Source of the DNA: Streptomyces agglomeratus
Lineage (GTDB): Bacteria; Actinomycetota; Actinomycetes; Streptomycetales; Streptomycetaceae
DNA length: 64,000 bases
Reading direction: 5' to 3'
Assembly (NCBI RefSeq): GCF_001746415.1
Contig: NZ_MEHJ01000001.1
Location: 7,012,501-7,076,500, forward strand
The position numbers were made by a program, and so were the translations under genes. Positions 54,455-63,425 of the stretch are shown piece by piece. The notes under the pieces are model-generated. The model saw nothing but the letters and a program-made list of their open reading frames with translations, did no database searches and was not told the origin of the DNA. Every line of letters begins with the position of its first letter. Positions within the stretch are counted from its first letter, which is position 1.

Positions 54455-56128
54455 ATGCGCATCCTCGGAATCAACGCTCTCTTCCACGACCCCGCAGCCG
54501 CCCTCGTCATCGACGGCCGGACCGTCGCCGCGGCGGAGGAGGAGCGGTTCTCCCGGCGCAAGCACGGCAAGCGGCCGGTGCCGTTCTCCGCCTGGGAGCT
54601 GCCGGAGAAGGCCGCCGCCTGGTGCCTGAAGCGCGCGAACCTGCGCCCGCAGGACCTGGACGCGGTGGCGTACTCCTTCGACCCGGAACTCGCCAGGGCC
54701 GCCGAGGCCATGGGCCTGGACGACCCCTGGGACCACCTGCGGCTGACGTACGCCCGGCAGGCCCCCGCGTTCCTCAAGGCCGCCCTGCCGGGTCTCGACC
54801 CCGGCATCGTCCGGTTCGTACCGCACCACATGGCACACGCCGCGTCCGGAGCGTTCGCCGCCTCCGACGCCGACACCTCGTCGGTACTGGTCCTCGACGG
54901 CCGGGGTGAACGCGCCTCGCACCTCGCGGCACGCCGGATCCGCGGGCGGCTGGAGGCGTTCCACGCGCAGGACCTGCCGCACTCGCTGGGGCTGGTCTAC
55001 GAGGAGCTCACCGAGCACCTCGGATTCCTGCGCTCCTCGGACGAGTTCAAGGTCATGGCCCTGGCCTCGCACGGCACCCCGCGCATGCTCCCCGAGCTGC
55101 GCCGCTACGTCTACCCCACCGGGGACGGGGGCTTCCGCGCGACGGGGGTGCCCTGGCACGAGCTGTGCGCGCCGCGCGGCGCGGACGAGCCGTGGACGCA
55201 GGACCACGCCGATGTCGCGGCCAGCGCCCAGGCCGTCCTGGAGGAGACCCTGCTGGACCTCGTGCGCTGGCTGCACGGCAAGACGCACGACAGCCTCCTC
55301 ACCCTCGCCGGCGGCGTGGCGCTCAACTGCGTCGCCAACTCCCGGATCGCCCGCGAGGGCCCCTTCTCCCGGGTGTGGGTGCAGCCCGCCGCCGGTGACG
55401 CGGGGACCGCCCTGGGCAGCGCCCTGCTGCTCGCCGCCGACCGAGGGGACGAGCCGGAGCCCATGGCCGGCGCCGACCTCGGGCGCGACTGGTCGGAGGC
55501 GGAGCTCGGAGCCTGGCTGAAGACCGCGGCCGTACCGTTCGACCGGCCCGCCGACATCGCCGCGACCGTGGCCCGGGCGCTGGCGGACAACGCCGTCGTG
55601 GCCTGGTTCCAAGGGCGCTCGGAGTACGGGCCCAGGGCGCTCGGCCACCGTTCGCTGCTGGCGCACCCCGGACACGCGGGCAATCTGGAGCGGCTGAACG
55701 ACGTCAAGGGGCGCGAGCAGTTCCGGCCGGTGGCGCCCATGGTGCTGGCCGACCGGGCCCCCGAAATCTTCGACGGGCCGATGCCCAGCCCGTACATGCT
55801 GTTCGTCCACGACGTGGCACCCGAGTGGCGCGGCCGGATCCCCGCCGTCGTGCACGTCGACGGCACCGCCCGCATCCAGACCGTCGACCCCGCGCGGGAA
55901 CCCCTGGTCGCCCGGATGCTCACCGAGTTCGAGCGGCTGACCGGACTGCCGGTGGTCGTCAACACGAGCCTCAACACCGCGGGCCGGCCGATGGTGGACG
56001 ACCCGCGCGACGCGCTGGAGTGCTTCGGTTCCTCGCCCGTCGACCTGCTCGCGATCGGCCCGTACGCGATCCGGCGCGGGGAGTTCTTCCACTCCTCGGA
56101 CACGTACGACGACGGGGCGGTGCGATGA
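54455..56128 (+). CDS. Carbamoyltransferase (NodU/CmcH family)
   Basis: The 557-aa enzyme matches the O-carbamoyltransferases NodU, CmcH, TobZ and NovN: the N-terminal Kae1-like half starts MRILGINALFHDPAAALVIDG with AAEEERFSRRKHGKRPVPFSA and VPHHMAHAASGAF, the metal-binding HHxxH; then LAGGVALNCVANSRI; the C-terminal YrdC-independent half contains SEYGPRALGHRSLLAHP and VVNTSLNTAGRPMVDDPRDAL. It moves a carbamoyl group from carbamoyl phosphate, through carbamoyl-AMP, to a sugar hydroxyl. In this operon the acceptor is likely the heptose or another sugar of the glycan. Overlaps the GT2 gene by four bases. Confidence 0.93.
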   Translation: MRILGINALFHDPAAALVIDGRTVAAAEEERFSRRKHGKRPVPFSAWELPEKAAAWCLKRANLRPQDLDAVAYSFDPELARAAEAMGLDDPWDHLRLTYARQAPAFLKAALPGLDPGIVRFVPHHMAHAASGAFAASDADTSSVLVLDGRGERASHLAARRIRGRLEAFHAQDLPHSLGLVYEELTEHLGFLRSSDEFKVMALASHGTPRMLPELRRYVYPTGDGGFRATGVPWHELCAPRGADEPWTQDHADVAASAQAVLEETLLDLVRWLHGKTHDSLLTLAGGVALNCVANSRIAREGPFSRVWVQPAAGDAGTALGSALLLAADRGDEPEPMAGADLGRDWSEAELGAWLKTAAVPFDRPADIAATVARALADNAVVAWFQGRSEYGPRALGHRSLLAHPGHAGNLERLNDVKGREQFRPVAPMVLADRAPEIFDGPMPSPYMLFVHDVAPEWRGRIPAVVHVDGTARIQTVDPAREPLVARMLTEFERLTGLPVVVNTSLNTAGRPMVDDPRDALECFGSSPVDLLAIGPYAIRRGEFFHSSDTYDDGAVR

Positions 56129-57204
56129 ATCCCCACACAGAGGACGCGGCGGCCGGCGCTCCGGCCTACGCCGTGGTCATTCCCACGATCGGCCGCCGCA
56201 GCCTGACCACATGCCTGCGGGCGCTGGCCGCCGCCACCGGGCCGAAACCGGCGCAGGTCGTCATCGTCGACGACCGCCGCGAGACCGGCGGGCTGCCCCT
56301 GCCGGCCGACATCCCGCAGGCCCTGCGGCCCGTCACCACCGTGGTGACCGGCCGGGCCCGGGGCCCGGCGGCGGCGCGCAACCGGGGCTGGCGGGAGGCG
56401 GGTCCCGTGCCGTGGACCGTCTTCCTGGACGACGACGTCGTGCCGGGCCCCACCTGGGCGGAGGACCTCGCCAGGGACCTGGCGGCGGCGACGTACCGGA
56501 CGGCGGCGGTCACCGCCCGCATCACCGTGCCGCTCCCCGCCGACCGGCGGCCCACGGACTGGGAACGCAACACCGCCGGACTGGCCACCGCCCGCTGGAT
56601 CACCGCCGACATGGCGTACCGGCGCGAAGCGCTCGAAGCCGTCGGCGGCTTCGACGAACGCTTCCGGCGGGCCTTCCGGGAGGACGCGGACCTCGCGCTT
56701 CGGGTGCTGGCGGCGGGCTGGACGGTGAACGAGGGAACGCGCTCCACGGTCCATCCGGTCCGCCGCGCCGACCGCATGATCTCCGTACGCCTCCAGCGGG
56801 GCAACGCCGACGACGTCCTGATGAACCGGCGGCATGGCCGGGACTGGTGGACCCGGGCCGACGCGCCGCGCGGCCGGCTGCCCCGCCACCTCGTGGTGAC
56901 GGGCGCCGCCCTGACCGCCCTGGCCTGCGCCGCCGCCGGCCGGCGGACCGCTGCCGGTGTGTGCGCCGCCGTGTGGCTGGCCGGTACGGCCGAATTCGCC
57001 CGGGCCCGGATCGCCCCCGGACCGCGTACCCGCGACGAGGTCGCGACCATGGCGCTGACCAGCGCCCTGATCCCGCCCGCCGCCACCTGGCACTGGCTGC
57101 GCGGCCGGATCAAGTACCACCGGGCGCTGCCGCTCGGCACGCACGAGGTTGCCGCACCACCACGCGCCCCGCGTGAGCCGGTCCAGGTACGGGTGCGCCC
57201 ATGA
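56125..57204 (+). CDS. Family 2 glycosyltransferase
   Basis: The 359-aa GT-A enzyme has AYAVVIPTIGRRSLTTCLRAL, VVIVDDRRETGG, RGPAAARNRGWREAG, the metal site FLDDDVVPGP (DxD) and VGGFDERFRRAFREDADLALRVLAAGW with the EDxxL acid motif. Around residue 255-300 are hydrophobic helices (VVTGAALTALACAAAG, AAVWLAGTAEFA), suggesting membrane contact. It would transfer a sugar from a nucleotide donor onto the growing glycan at the membrane. Overlaps both neighbours by four bases (ATGA). Confidence 0.92.
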   Translation: MNPHTEDAAAGAPAYAVVIPTIGRRSLTTCLRALAAATGPKPAQVVIVDDRRETGGLPLPADIPQALRPVTTVVTGRARGPAAARNRGWREAGPVPWTVFLDDDVVPGPTWAEDLARDLAAATYRTAAVTARITVPLPADRRPTDWERNTAGLATARWITADMAYRREALEAVGGFDERFRRAFREDADLALRVLAAGWTVNEGTRSTVHPVRRADRMISVRLQRGNADDVLMNRRHGRDWWTRADAPRGRLPRHLVVTGAALTALACAAAGRRTAAGVCAAVWLAGTAEFARARIAPGPRTRDEVATMALTSALIPPAATWHWLRGRIKYHRALPLGTHEVAAPPRAPREPVQVRVRP

Positions 57205-57923
57205 ACCGCCCGCCCACGCCCCGCCCCACGGCGCCCGCGCGGCTCACGAGCGGCCCCTGGCTGTTCGACGGCCCCCCGGAGGCCCGCCCCGGCCCCGCGC
57301 GCGGACCCGTCCGCCAGGACGCGCCGCCGGAGCCCGGGGGAGTGGGCGGCGGTCTTCCCGGAGCGGTGCTCTTCGACCGCGACGGCACGCTCGTCGTCGA
57401 CGTGCCGTACAACGGGGATCCGGCGCGCGTGGAGCTCATGCCGTCGGCCCGGGAAGCCATGGAGGCCGTACGCGCCCTCGGCATCCCGGTGGGCGTGGTG
57501 AGCAACCAGTCGGGCGTCGGCCGCGGGCTGCTGACCCGCCGCCAGGTCGAAGCCGTGCGGCAGCGCGCCGAGGAACTCCTGGGCCCGTTCGCGGTCTGGG
57601 CGGTCTGCCCGCACGCGCCGTCCGACGGCTGCGGCTGCCGCAAGCCCGCGCCGGGCCTCGTCCTGGCCGCCTGCGCCCGGCTCGGCGTACCGGCCGCGCG
57701 CACCGTCGTCATCGGGGACATCGGCGCCGACGTGGCGGCCGCCCGCGCCGCGGGCGCGCGCGGTGTGCTCGTACCGACGCCGGTCACGCGCCCCGAGGAG
57801 ACCGCGGCGGCCCGCGAGACGGCCGCCGACCTGCTCGGCGCGGTACGGCTGGTGCTGCCTCCCGGCGCCGTTCACGGCCGCCGGGCCGACGCCGCCGGCC
57901 GGGCGGCCGGAGGTGCGCCGTGA
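57201..57923 (+). CDS. gmhB: HAD-IIIA phosphatase, GmhB-type (heptose bisphosphate phosphatase)
   Basis: The 240-aa protein has a Pro-rich N-terminal extension of about 50 residues, then the HAD core: FDRDGTLVVDVPYNGDP (nucleophile and acid Asp), VVSNQSGVGRG, the zinc-binding loop CPHAPSDGCGCRKPAPG and VIGDIGADVAAARAAG. The zinc loop and DRDGTL..VPY features match GmhB, which removes the 7-phosphate (or C7 in the bisphosphate) of D-glycero-D-manno-heptose 1,7-bisphosphate. With GmhA and HldE in the same operon the assignment is strong. GTGA overlap with the next gene. Confidence 0.88.
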   Translation: MNRPPTPRPTAPARLTSGPWLFDGPPEARPGPARGPVRQDAPPEPGGVGGGLPGAVLFDRDGTLVVDVPYNGDPARVELMPSAREAMEAVRALGIPVGVVSNQSGVGRGLLTRRQVEAVRQRAEELLGPFAVWAVCPHAPSDGCGCRKPAPGLVLAACARLGVPAARTVVIGDIGADVAAARAAGARGVLVPTPVTRPEETAAARETAADLLGAVRLVLPPGAVHGRRADAAGRAAGGAP

Positions 57924-59002
57924 CCCGCCCCCGGACACTCGTCGTCCGCCTCGACAGCACCGGCGACGTCCTGCTCGCCGGCCCCGCCGTACGGGCCGTC
58001 GCCGCCGGTTCCTCGCACACGGCGCTGCTGTGCGGGCCGCTCGGCGTACAGGCCGCGGGGCTGCTGCCGGGGGTCGACGAGGTCCTGGTGTACGACGCCC
58101 CCTGGGTCGGGATCGAGCCCGCGCCGGTGACGGGCGAGGCCACCCACAAGCTGCTGGAGGCGGTCGCGGCGCGCCGCTTCGACCGCGCCCTGGTGCTCGT
58201 CTCGTACCACCAGAGCCCGCTGCCGGGCGCCCTGCTGCTCAAACTCGCGGGCGTACGGTGGATCGCCGCCGACAGCGAGGACTACCCCGGCGCGCTCCTC
58301 GACCTGCGCCACCACCGGCTGCCCCACCGGCACGAGGTCCAGGCGGCCCTCGACCTGGCACGGGACGCCGGATTCGCGCTGCCGCCCGGTGACGACGGGA
58401 CGCTGCGCATCAGCCCCCCGCCCGACACCGCGCACCTGACCGGACCCGGCCCGTACGTCGTCCTGCACCCCGGCGCCGCCGTCCCGGCCCGCGCCTGGAG
58501 CGCCGCACGCGCCGCGCGGGCCGCCGCCGCGCTGTCCGCCGGCGGCCACCGGGTCGTGGTGACCGGCGGCCCGGCGGAGAAGGACCTGACCGCCGAAGTC
58601 GCCGCGGACCACGCCCTCGACCTCGGCGGCGCCACCGACTTGCACCAGCTGGCCGGTGTCCTCGCCGGAGCGAGCGTCGCGGTGGTCGGCAACACCGGCC
58701 CCGCCCACCTCGCCGCCGCCGTGGGAACCCCCGTGGCCTCGCTGTTCACGCCGGTCGTACCGGCCGAGCGCTGGGGCCCGTACGGCGTACCCCACGTGCT
58801 GCTCGGTGACCAGACCGCGCCCTGTGCCGGGACCCGGGCGCGGCGCTGCCCGGCCCCGGGGCACCCCTGCCTCGACGGGGTCGGTGACGCGGAGGTGCTC
58901 GGCGCCGTGGCCGCGCTCGGCGGCCGTGCGCGGACCGAAGCGGGCTGTCCGGCGGTGCCGGGCGGCGTATCCGAGAAGCAACGAGGAGGAGCGACCGCAT
59001 GA
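57920..59002 (+). CDS. Family 9 glycosyltransferase (heptosyltransferase-like)
   Basis: The 360-aa GT-B protein starts at GTG 57920: RTLVVRLDSTGDVLLAGPAVRAVA corresponds to the LPS heptosyltransferase opening (RxxxxGDVLLxxPxxxxL), and the donor half has YVVLHPGAAVPARAWSAARAARAAAAL, VVVTGGPAEKDL, LDLGGATDLHQLAGVLAGASVAVVGNTGPAHLAAAVGTPVASLFTP. These are the ADP-heptose-binding features of WaaC/WaaF enzymes. Nine cysteines overall are unusual, including CAGTRARRCPAPGHPC near the end, which may form a metal or disulfide site. It likely adds heptose to the glycan. Confidence 0.92.
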   Translation: MTRPRTLVVRLDSTGDVLLAGPAVRAVAAGSSHTALLCGPLGVQAAGLLPGVDEVLVYDAPWVGIEPAPVTGEATHKLLEAVAARRFDRALVLVSYHQSPLPGALLLKLAGVRWIAADSEDYPGALLDLRHHRLPHRHEVQAALDLARDAGFALPPGDDGTLRISPPPDTAHLTGPGPYVVLHPGAAVPARAWSAARAARAAAALSAGGHRVVVTGGPAEKDLTAEVAADHALDLGGATDLHQLAGVLAGASVAVVGNTGPAHLAAAVGTPVASLFTPVVPAERWGPYGVPHVLLGDQTAPCAGTRARRCPAPGHPCLDGVGDAEVLGAVAALGGRARTEAGCPAVPGGVSEKQRGGATA

Positions 59003-59964
59003 ACATCCTGCTGTGGCACGTACACGGTTCCTGGACCACGGCGTTCGTCCAGGGGCCGCACACCTATCTCGTTCCCGTCACCCCCTCCCGGGATCCCGAC
59101 GGCCTCGGCCGGGCCCGTACCTTCACCTGGCCCGACTCCGTACACGAAGTGACACCCGAACAGCTGCGCGAGACCCAGGTCGACCTCGTCGTCCTCCAGC
59201 GGCCGCACGAGCTCGAACTCGCCGAACGCTGGCTGGGCGGGCGCCGCCCGGGCCGTGACGTGCCCGCCGTCTATCTGGAGCACAACGCGCCGGACGGCAA
59301 CGTTCCGGACACCCGGCACCCGTACGCGGACCGCGACGACCTGACGCTCGTCCACGTCACGCACTTCAACCGGCTGTTCTGGGACAACGGCTCCACCCGC
59401 ACCGAGGTGATCGAGCACGGCATCGTCGATCCGGGACACCAGTACACCGGCTGGCTGCCGCGCGCCGCCGTCGTTGTCAACGACCCGGTCAGGCGCGGCC
59501 GTTACACCGGTACGGACCTGCTGCCCGCCCTGTCCGAGGCGACGCCGCTGGACGTCTTCGGTATGCGCACCGAGGGCCTGGCCGGGCATCTGGGCATATC
59601 CGACGACCGCCTGCACTCCACCGATCTCCCCCAGCGCGAACTGCACGCGGCCCTCGCCGAGCGCCGCCTGTACCTGCACCCGGTGCGCTGGACCTCGCTG
59701 GGTCTGTCCCTGCTGGAGGCCATGCACCTGGGCATGCCGGTCGTGGCCCTCGCCACCACCGAGGCGGTCGAGGCCGTCCCGCCCGGCGCCGGAACGCTGT
59801 CCACCCGGCCCGAGGTGCTGGCCCGGGCCGCCCGGCACTACCTGGAGGAACCGGAAGCCGCGGCCGAGGACGGCGCGCGCGGCCGCCAGTCCGTACTCGA
59901 ACGGTACGGGCTCAAACGCTTCCTGAACGACTGGGAGCGCGTGATGACGGAGGTGCGCTCATGA
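58999..59964 (+). CDS. Glycosyltransferase (GT4-like)
   Basis: The 321-aa protein has a GT-B look: MNILLWHVHGSWTTAFVQGPHTYLVPV at the N-terminus and a donor half with LDVFGMRTEGLAGHLGI, LHAALAERRLYLHPVRWTSLGLSLLEAMHLGMPVVALATTEAVEAVPPGAG, the E-rich GT4 signature. It is shorter than usual GT4 proteins. It probably adds another sugar of the glycan. AAGGAGGAG-type ribosome site (GAGGAGCG) lies inside the previous gene and the two overlap by four bases. Confidence 0.85.
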   Translation: MNILLWHVHGSWTTAFVQGPHTYLVPVTPSRDPDGLGRARTFTWPDSVHEVTPEQLRETQVDLVVLQRPHELELAERWLGGRRPGRDVPAVYLEHNAPDGNVPDTRHPYADRDDLTLVHVTHFNRLFWDNGSTRTEVIEHGIVDPGHQYTGWLPRAAVVVNDPVRRGRYTGTDLLPALSEATPLDVFGMRTEGLAGHLGISDDRLHSTDLPQRELHAALAERRLYLHPVRWTSLGLSLLEAMHLGMPVVALATTEAVEAVPPGAGTLSTRPEVLARAARHYLEEPEAAAEDGARGRQSVLERYGLKRFLNDWERVMTEVRS

Positions 59965-61238
59965 CATCCATCGGGCCCATCAGCATCGGGATCGGCGACG
60001 GCTGCGCCAAGAACGCCTCCGCCCTGTCGATCGCGCTCGTCTCGGAGCACGCGAGCCCGCTCGCCGCCCTCGGCGGAGTGGACGCGGGCGGCCAGAACGT
60101 CCATGTCGCGCGCCTTGCGGGCGCACTCGCCGATCGGGGTCACCGCGTCACCGTCTACACCCGGCGGGACGCGCGCGACCTGCCGGACCGGGTGCCACTG
60201 CGAGCCGGCGTCGAGGTGCACCACGTGCCCGCGGGGCCGCCTGAGCAGATCCCCAAGGACGAACTCCTGCCCCACATGCTGGCGTTCGGCCGCTACCTGG
60301 CGAGGGAGTGGCAGATACGGCCGCCCGACGTCGTCCACTCGCACTTCTGGATGTCGGGGCTCGCCGCGCTCCACGCGACCCATGAACTGCGGCTGCCGCT
60401 GCTGCACACGTTCCACGCGCTTGGCACGGTCAAGCGCCGCCACCAGCGGCGGGCCGACACCAGTCCGCCCGCCCGGATCGCCTGCGAGCGGGAGGTCGGC
60501 ATGGGCTGCGACCGCATCGTCGCCACCTGCCGCGACGAGGTCGCCGAGCTGGGCCGGATGGGCATCCCCGCCGACAAGGTCAGGGTCGTGCCGTGCGGGG
60601 TCGACACCGCCGAGTTCACGCCGGACGGTCCGGTCGCCCACCGGGACGGTGCGTATCCCCACCGGCTGATCCAGCTCGGCCGCCTGGTCCCGCGCAAGGG
60701 CGCCGCCGTCTCCATCGGCGCGCTCTCCCGGCTGCCCGGCGCCGAACTCCTGATCGTCGGCGGCCCGTCGGCGGACCGGCTCGACGACGACCCCGAGGTA
60801 CGCCGGCTGCGCGACATCGCCCGCGAGGCGGGTGTCGCCGACCGGGTGCGCTTCCTGGGCGGCGTATCCACCGCGGAGGTGGCGCCGCTGCTGCGGAGCG
60901 CCGATGTGGTGCTGTGCCCGGGTGACTACGAGCCGTTCGGCATCGTGCCGCTGGAGGCCATGGCCTGCGGCAGGCCGGTCGTCGCCAGCGGGGTGGGCGG
61001 ACAGCTCGACACCGTCGCCGACCCGGCCACCGGACGGCTGGTGCCGCCCGGCGACCCCGAGGCCCTCGCCCGCGCCGCCGGCGAACTGCTCGACGACCGC
61101 GCCTTGCGGGAGGCGTGCGGGGAGGCGGGCCGGCGCCGCGTGCTGAGCCGCTACGGCTGGCCGCGCGTCGCGGCGTCCACCGAGTCCGTCTACTGCGAGG
61201 TGCTCGCCCCGCAGCCCGTCGTCACGGGGGCCGTCTGA
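59961..61238 (+). CDS. Family 4 glycosyltransferase
   Basis: The 425-aa enzyme is a typical GT4: ALSIALVSEHASPLAALGGVDAGGQNVHVARLAGALADRGHRVTVYTRRD opens the acceptor half, RLIQLGRLVPRKGAAVSIGAL starts the donor half, and DVVLCPGDYEPFGIVPLEAMACGRPVVASGVGGQLDTVADPATGRLVPPGD holds the E-x7-E donor-binding motif. The N-terminus is close to sucrose-phosphate-synthase/MshA-like and mannosyl/heptosyl transferases. The sugar is unknown, but the operon suggests a heptose or hexose. Overlaps its upstream partner by four bases. Confidence 0.92.
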   Translation: MTSIGPISIGIGDGCAKNASALSIALVSEHASPLAALGGVDAGGQNVHVARLAGALADRGHRVTVYTRRDARDLPDRVPLRAGVEVHHVPAGPPEQIPKDELLPHMLAFGRYLAREWQIRPPDVVHSHFWMSGLAALHATHELRLPLLHTFHALGTVKRRHQRRADTSPPARIACEREVGMGCDRIVATCRDEVAELGRMGIPADKVRVVPCGVDTAEFTPDGPVAHRDGAYPHRLIQLGRLVPRKGAAVSIGALSRLPGAELLIVGGPSADRLDDDPEVRRLRDIAREAGVADRVRFLGGVSTAEVAPLLRSADVVLCPGDYEPFGIVPLEAMACGRPVVASGVGGQLDTVADPATGRLVPPGDPEALARAAGELLDDRALREACGEAGRRRVLSRYGWPRVAASTESVYCEVLAPQPVVTGAV

Positions 61239-61281
61239 GGGCCCGCGCCCGGCGTTCCCGACCACCGACCGCGCAGCACCG

Positions 61282-61980
61282 ATGTCCGAAGGAGGTGCGG
61301 GTCCGGCCGTCGTCCCCCGGGACGCGGTACGCCCGGCCAGCATGAACGAATCCCTTGTACTCGACGCCGCGCACCGGCACTGCCAGTCCTTGCAGGACGC
61401 GCTCACCGGCTTCCGCCACCAGAGCCTGCGACGGCTGGCCGCGTGGGGCGCCGAACTCGCCGCCGTACTGCCCGTCGGAGGCCGGCTGCTGGCAGCCGGC
61501 AACGGCGGCAGCGCCGCCCAGGCCCAGCACCTGACAGCGGAACTCGTGGGACGCTACCGGCAGGAGCGCCCCGCCTACTCGGCCATCGCCCTGCACGCCG
61601 AGACCTCCAGCGTGACGGCCATCGGCAACGACTACGGGTTCGACCAGGTGTACGCCCGCCAGGTGTCCGCCCACGGCCGCCCCGGCGACATCCTGGTCCT
61701 CCTGTCGACCTCCGGCCGCAGCGCCAACCTGATCACCGCGGCGGTCACCGGCCGGGCCGCCGGACTGCGTGTGTGGGCGATGACCGGGCCCGGCCCCAAC
61801 CCGCTCGCCGAGGCGTCCGACGAGTTTCTGTGCGTCGACGCCGGCACCACGGCCACCGTGCAGGAGGCCCACCTCGTCGCCGTACACCTGCTCTGCGCAT
61901 GCTTCGACGCGGCGGGCGGGGCGCCCGCGCCGGACCGGGCGGCGGCCCGGCCTCTCGCCGCCGACCGGAGGCTCTCATGA
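61282..61980 (+). CDS. gmhA: Sedoheptulose-7-phosphate isomerase GmhA (SIS domain)
   Basis: The 232-aa SIS protein (or 212 aa from ATG 61342) converts sedoheptulose 7-phosphate to D-glycero-D-manno-heptose 7-phosphate. It has the GmhA markers LLAAGNGGSAAQAQHLTAELVGRYRQERPAYSAIAL, AIGNDYGFDQVYARQV with the catalytic region, LVLLSTSGRSANLITAA and the C-terminal QEAHLVAVHLLC with the catalytic His/Glu. AAGGAGG at 61289-61295 lies within the longer form and does not fit any start well, so the exact start is open. Four-base overlap with hldE. Confidence 0.9.
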   Translation: MSEGGAGPAVVPRDAVRPASMNESLVLDAAHRHCQSLQDALTGFRHQSLRRLAAWGAELAAVLPVGGRLLAAGNGGSAAQAQHLTAELVGRYRQERPAYSAIALHAETSSVTAIGNDYGFDQVYARQVSAHGRPGDILVLLSTSGRSANLITAAVTGRAAGLRVWAMTGPGPNPLAEASDEFLCVDAGTTATVQEAHLVAVHLLCACFDAAGGAPAPDRAAARPLAADRRLS

Positions 61981-63380
61981 CCGCGCGCAAGCCGCTGGTG
62001 GTCGTCGGGGACGTCCTCCTCGACGAGGACATCGAAGGCGTCGCCACCCGGCTCTCCCCGGACGCCCCGGCCCCCGTCGTCGACGTCACCGGCGACCAGA
62101 GCCACCCCGGCGGCGCGGGACTCGCCGCCGCGCTGGCCGCCCGGGGCGGCCGCGAGGTGATCCTGGTGACCGCGCTCGGCGACGACCCGGCCAGCGGAGC
62201 GGTGCGCCGCGCCCTGCGCGGCCGGGTGCGGCTGGTGGAGATTCCGCTCGACGGGACGCTGCCGGTGAAGACCCGGGTACTGGCGGGCGGCCGCCCGCTG
62301 GTGCGGATCGACCGCGGCGGCGGAACGCCCGGCGAACCGGACGACGCGGTCCGTGTGGCGCTGGCGCAGGCCCACGCCGTACTCGTCGCCGACTACGGGC
62401 GCGGCACGGCGAGCGCCGTACGCCCGCACCTGGAGGCCGTGGCCCGCCGCACACCGCTGGTCTGGGACCCGCACCTCAGGGGTGACGACCCGGTGCCGGG
62501 CGCGCGGATCGTCACCCCGAACGGCGCCGAGGCCTGCGCGCTGAGCACCGCCGACGGCCAGTCCCTGCGGGCCTACGCCCTGCGCGGCGGCGACCTGGCG
62601 GAGCGCTGGCGGGCGGCGGCCGTCGCGGTGACCCTGGGCGAGCGCGGCGTCCTGCTGACCCGCCCCGGCGCCGGTACTCCGATGCTCGTCCCGGCGCCGT
62701 ACCGCGCCCAGGGCGACCCGTGCGGCGCCGGTGACTGCTTCGCCGCCGCTACGGCGGCGGCGCTGGCCGACGGGCTGCTCCCGGAGGAGGCCGTGCAGCG
62801 GGCCGTCGCCGAAGCCGCCGCGTTCGTGGCGGCGGGCGGCGCGGGCAACCCCGCGCTGTGGCGGACCGAGCCCGCGCCCGGCCCGGAGGAAGAGGGCCCC
62901 GAGACGGACCCGTTCGCGCTCGCGGAGCGGGTCAGGGCGCGCGGCGGCACGGTGGTCGCGACCGGTGGCTGCTTCGACCTGCTGCACGCCGGTCATGTCG
63001 GGCTGCTGGAAAGCGCGCGGCGGATCGGCGACTGCCTCATCGTGTGCGTCAACTCCGACGCCTCCCTCGCCCGCCGCAAGGGCCCCGGCCGCCCGCTCAA
63101 CCCGGTGGCGGACCGGCTGCGGGTCCTCGCGGCGCTCGGCAGCGTCGACGCCGTCGCGGTGTTCGAGGAGGACACACCGGCCGCGCTGCTCAGCAGGCTG
63201 CGGCCCGACGTCTGGGTGAAGGGCGGCGACTACTCCGTCGAGGACCTGCCCGAGGCGGAGGTGCTGCGCGCCTGGGGCGGGCAGGCGGTCGTACTCCCGT
63301 ACCTCGTCGGCCGCTCCACGACGCTGCTGGCGCACCGGGCGGCGCAGGCCGCCGTACGGGTGCGGCCGTCCACGCCCTGA
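61977..63380 (+). CDS. hldE: Bifunctional heptose 7-phosphate kinase / heptose 1-phosphate nucleotidyltransferase HldE
   Basis: The 467-aa protein has two enzymes in one chain. Residues 1-300 form a ribokinase-type kinase (VVVGDVLLDEDIEGVATRLSPDAPAPVVDV, HPGGAGLAAALAARGG, ATP/catalytic GDPCGAGDCFAAA), and residues about 325-460 form a cytidylyltransferase-like domain (VVATGGCFDLLHAGHVGLLESARRIGDCLIVCVNSD with HxGH, and DVWVKGGDY). This is the RfaE/HldE layout, which phosphorylates heptose 7-phosphate at C1 and, after GmhB action, couples it to a nucleotide to give NDP-heptose. Overlaps gmhA by four bases. Confidence 0.93.
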   Translation: MTARKPLVVVGDVLLDEDIEGVATRLSPDAPAPVVDVTGDQSHPGGAGLAAALAARGGREVILVTALGDDPASGAVRRALRGRVRLVEIPLDGTLPVKTRVLAGGRPLVRIDRGGGTPGEPDDAVRVALAQAHAVLVADYGRGTASAVRPHLEAVARRTPLVWDPHLRGDDPVPGARIVTPNGAEACALSTADGQSLRAYALRGGDLAERWRAAAVAVTLGERGVLLTRPGAGTPMLVPAPYRAQGDPCGAGDCFAAATAAALADGLLPEEAVQRAVAEAAAFVAAGGAGNPALWRTEPAPGPEEEGPETDPFALAERVRARGGTVVATGGCFDLLHAGHVGLLESARRIGDCLIVCVNSDASLARRKGPGRPLNPVADRLRVLAALGSVDAVAVFEEDTPAALLSRLRPDVWVKGGDYSVEDLPEAEVLRAWGGQAVVLPYLVGRSTTLLAHRAAQAAVRVRPSTP

Positions 63381-63425
63381 CCCGGGACCGGCCTTCGTAC
63401 CGACGCGACTGAGGAGAGGCACCCA

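Noticed and set aside
61289..61345. Leader ORF before gmhA using AAGGAGG and GTG 61295
   Set aside because: The ribosome site directly abuts the GTG with no spacer, so initiation there is unlikely despite the ATGA overlap at 61342.
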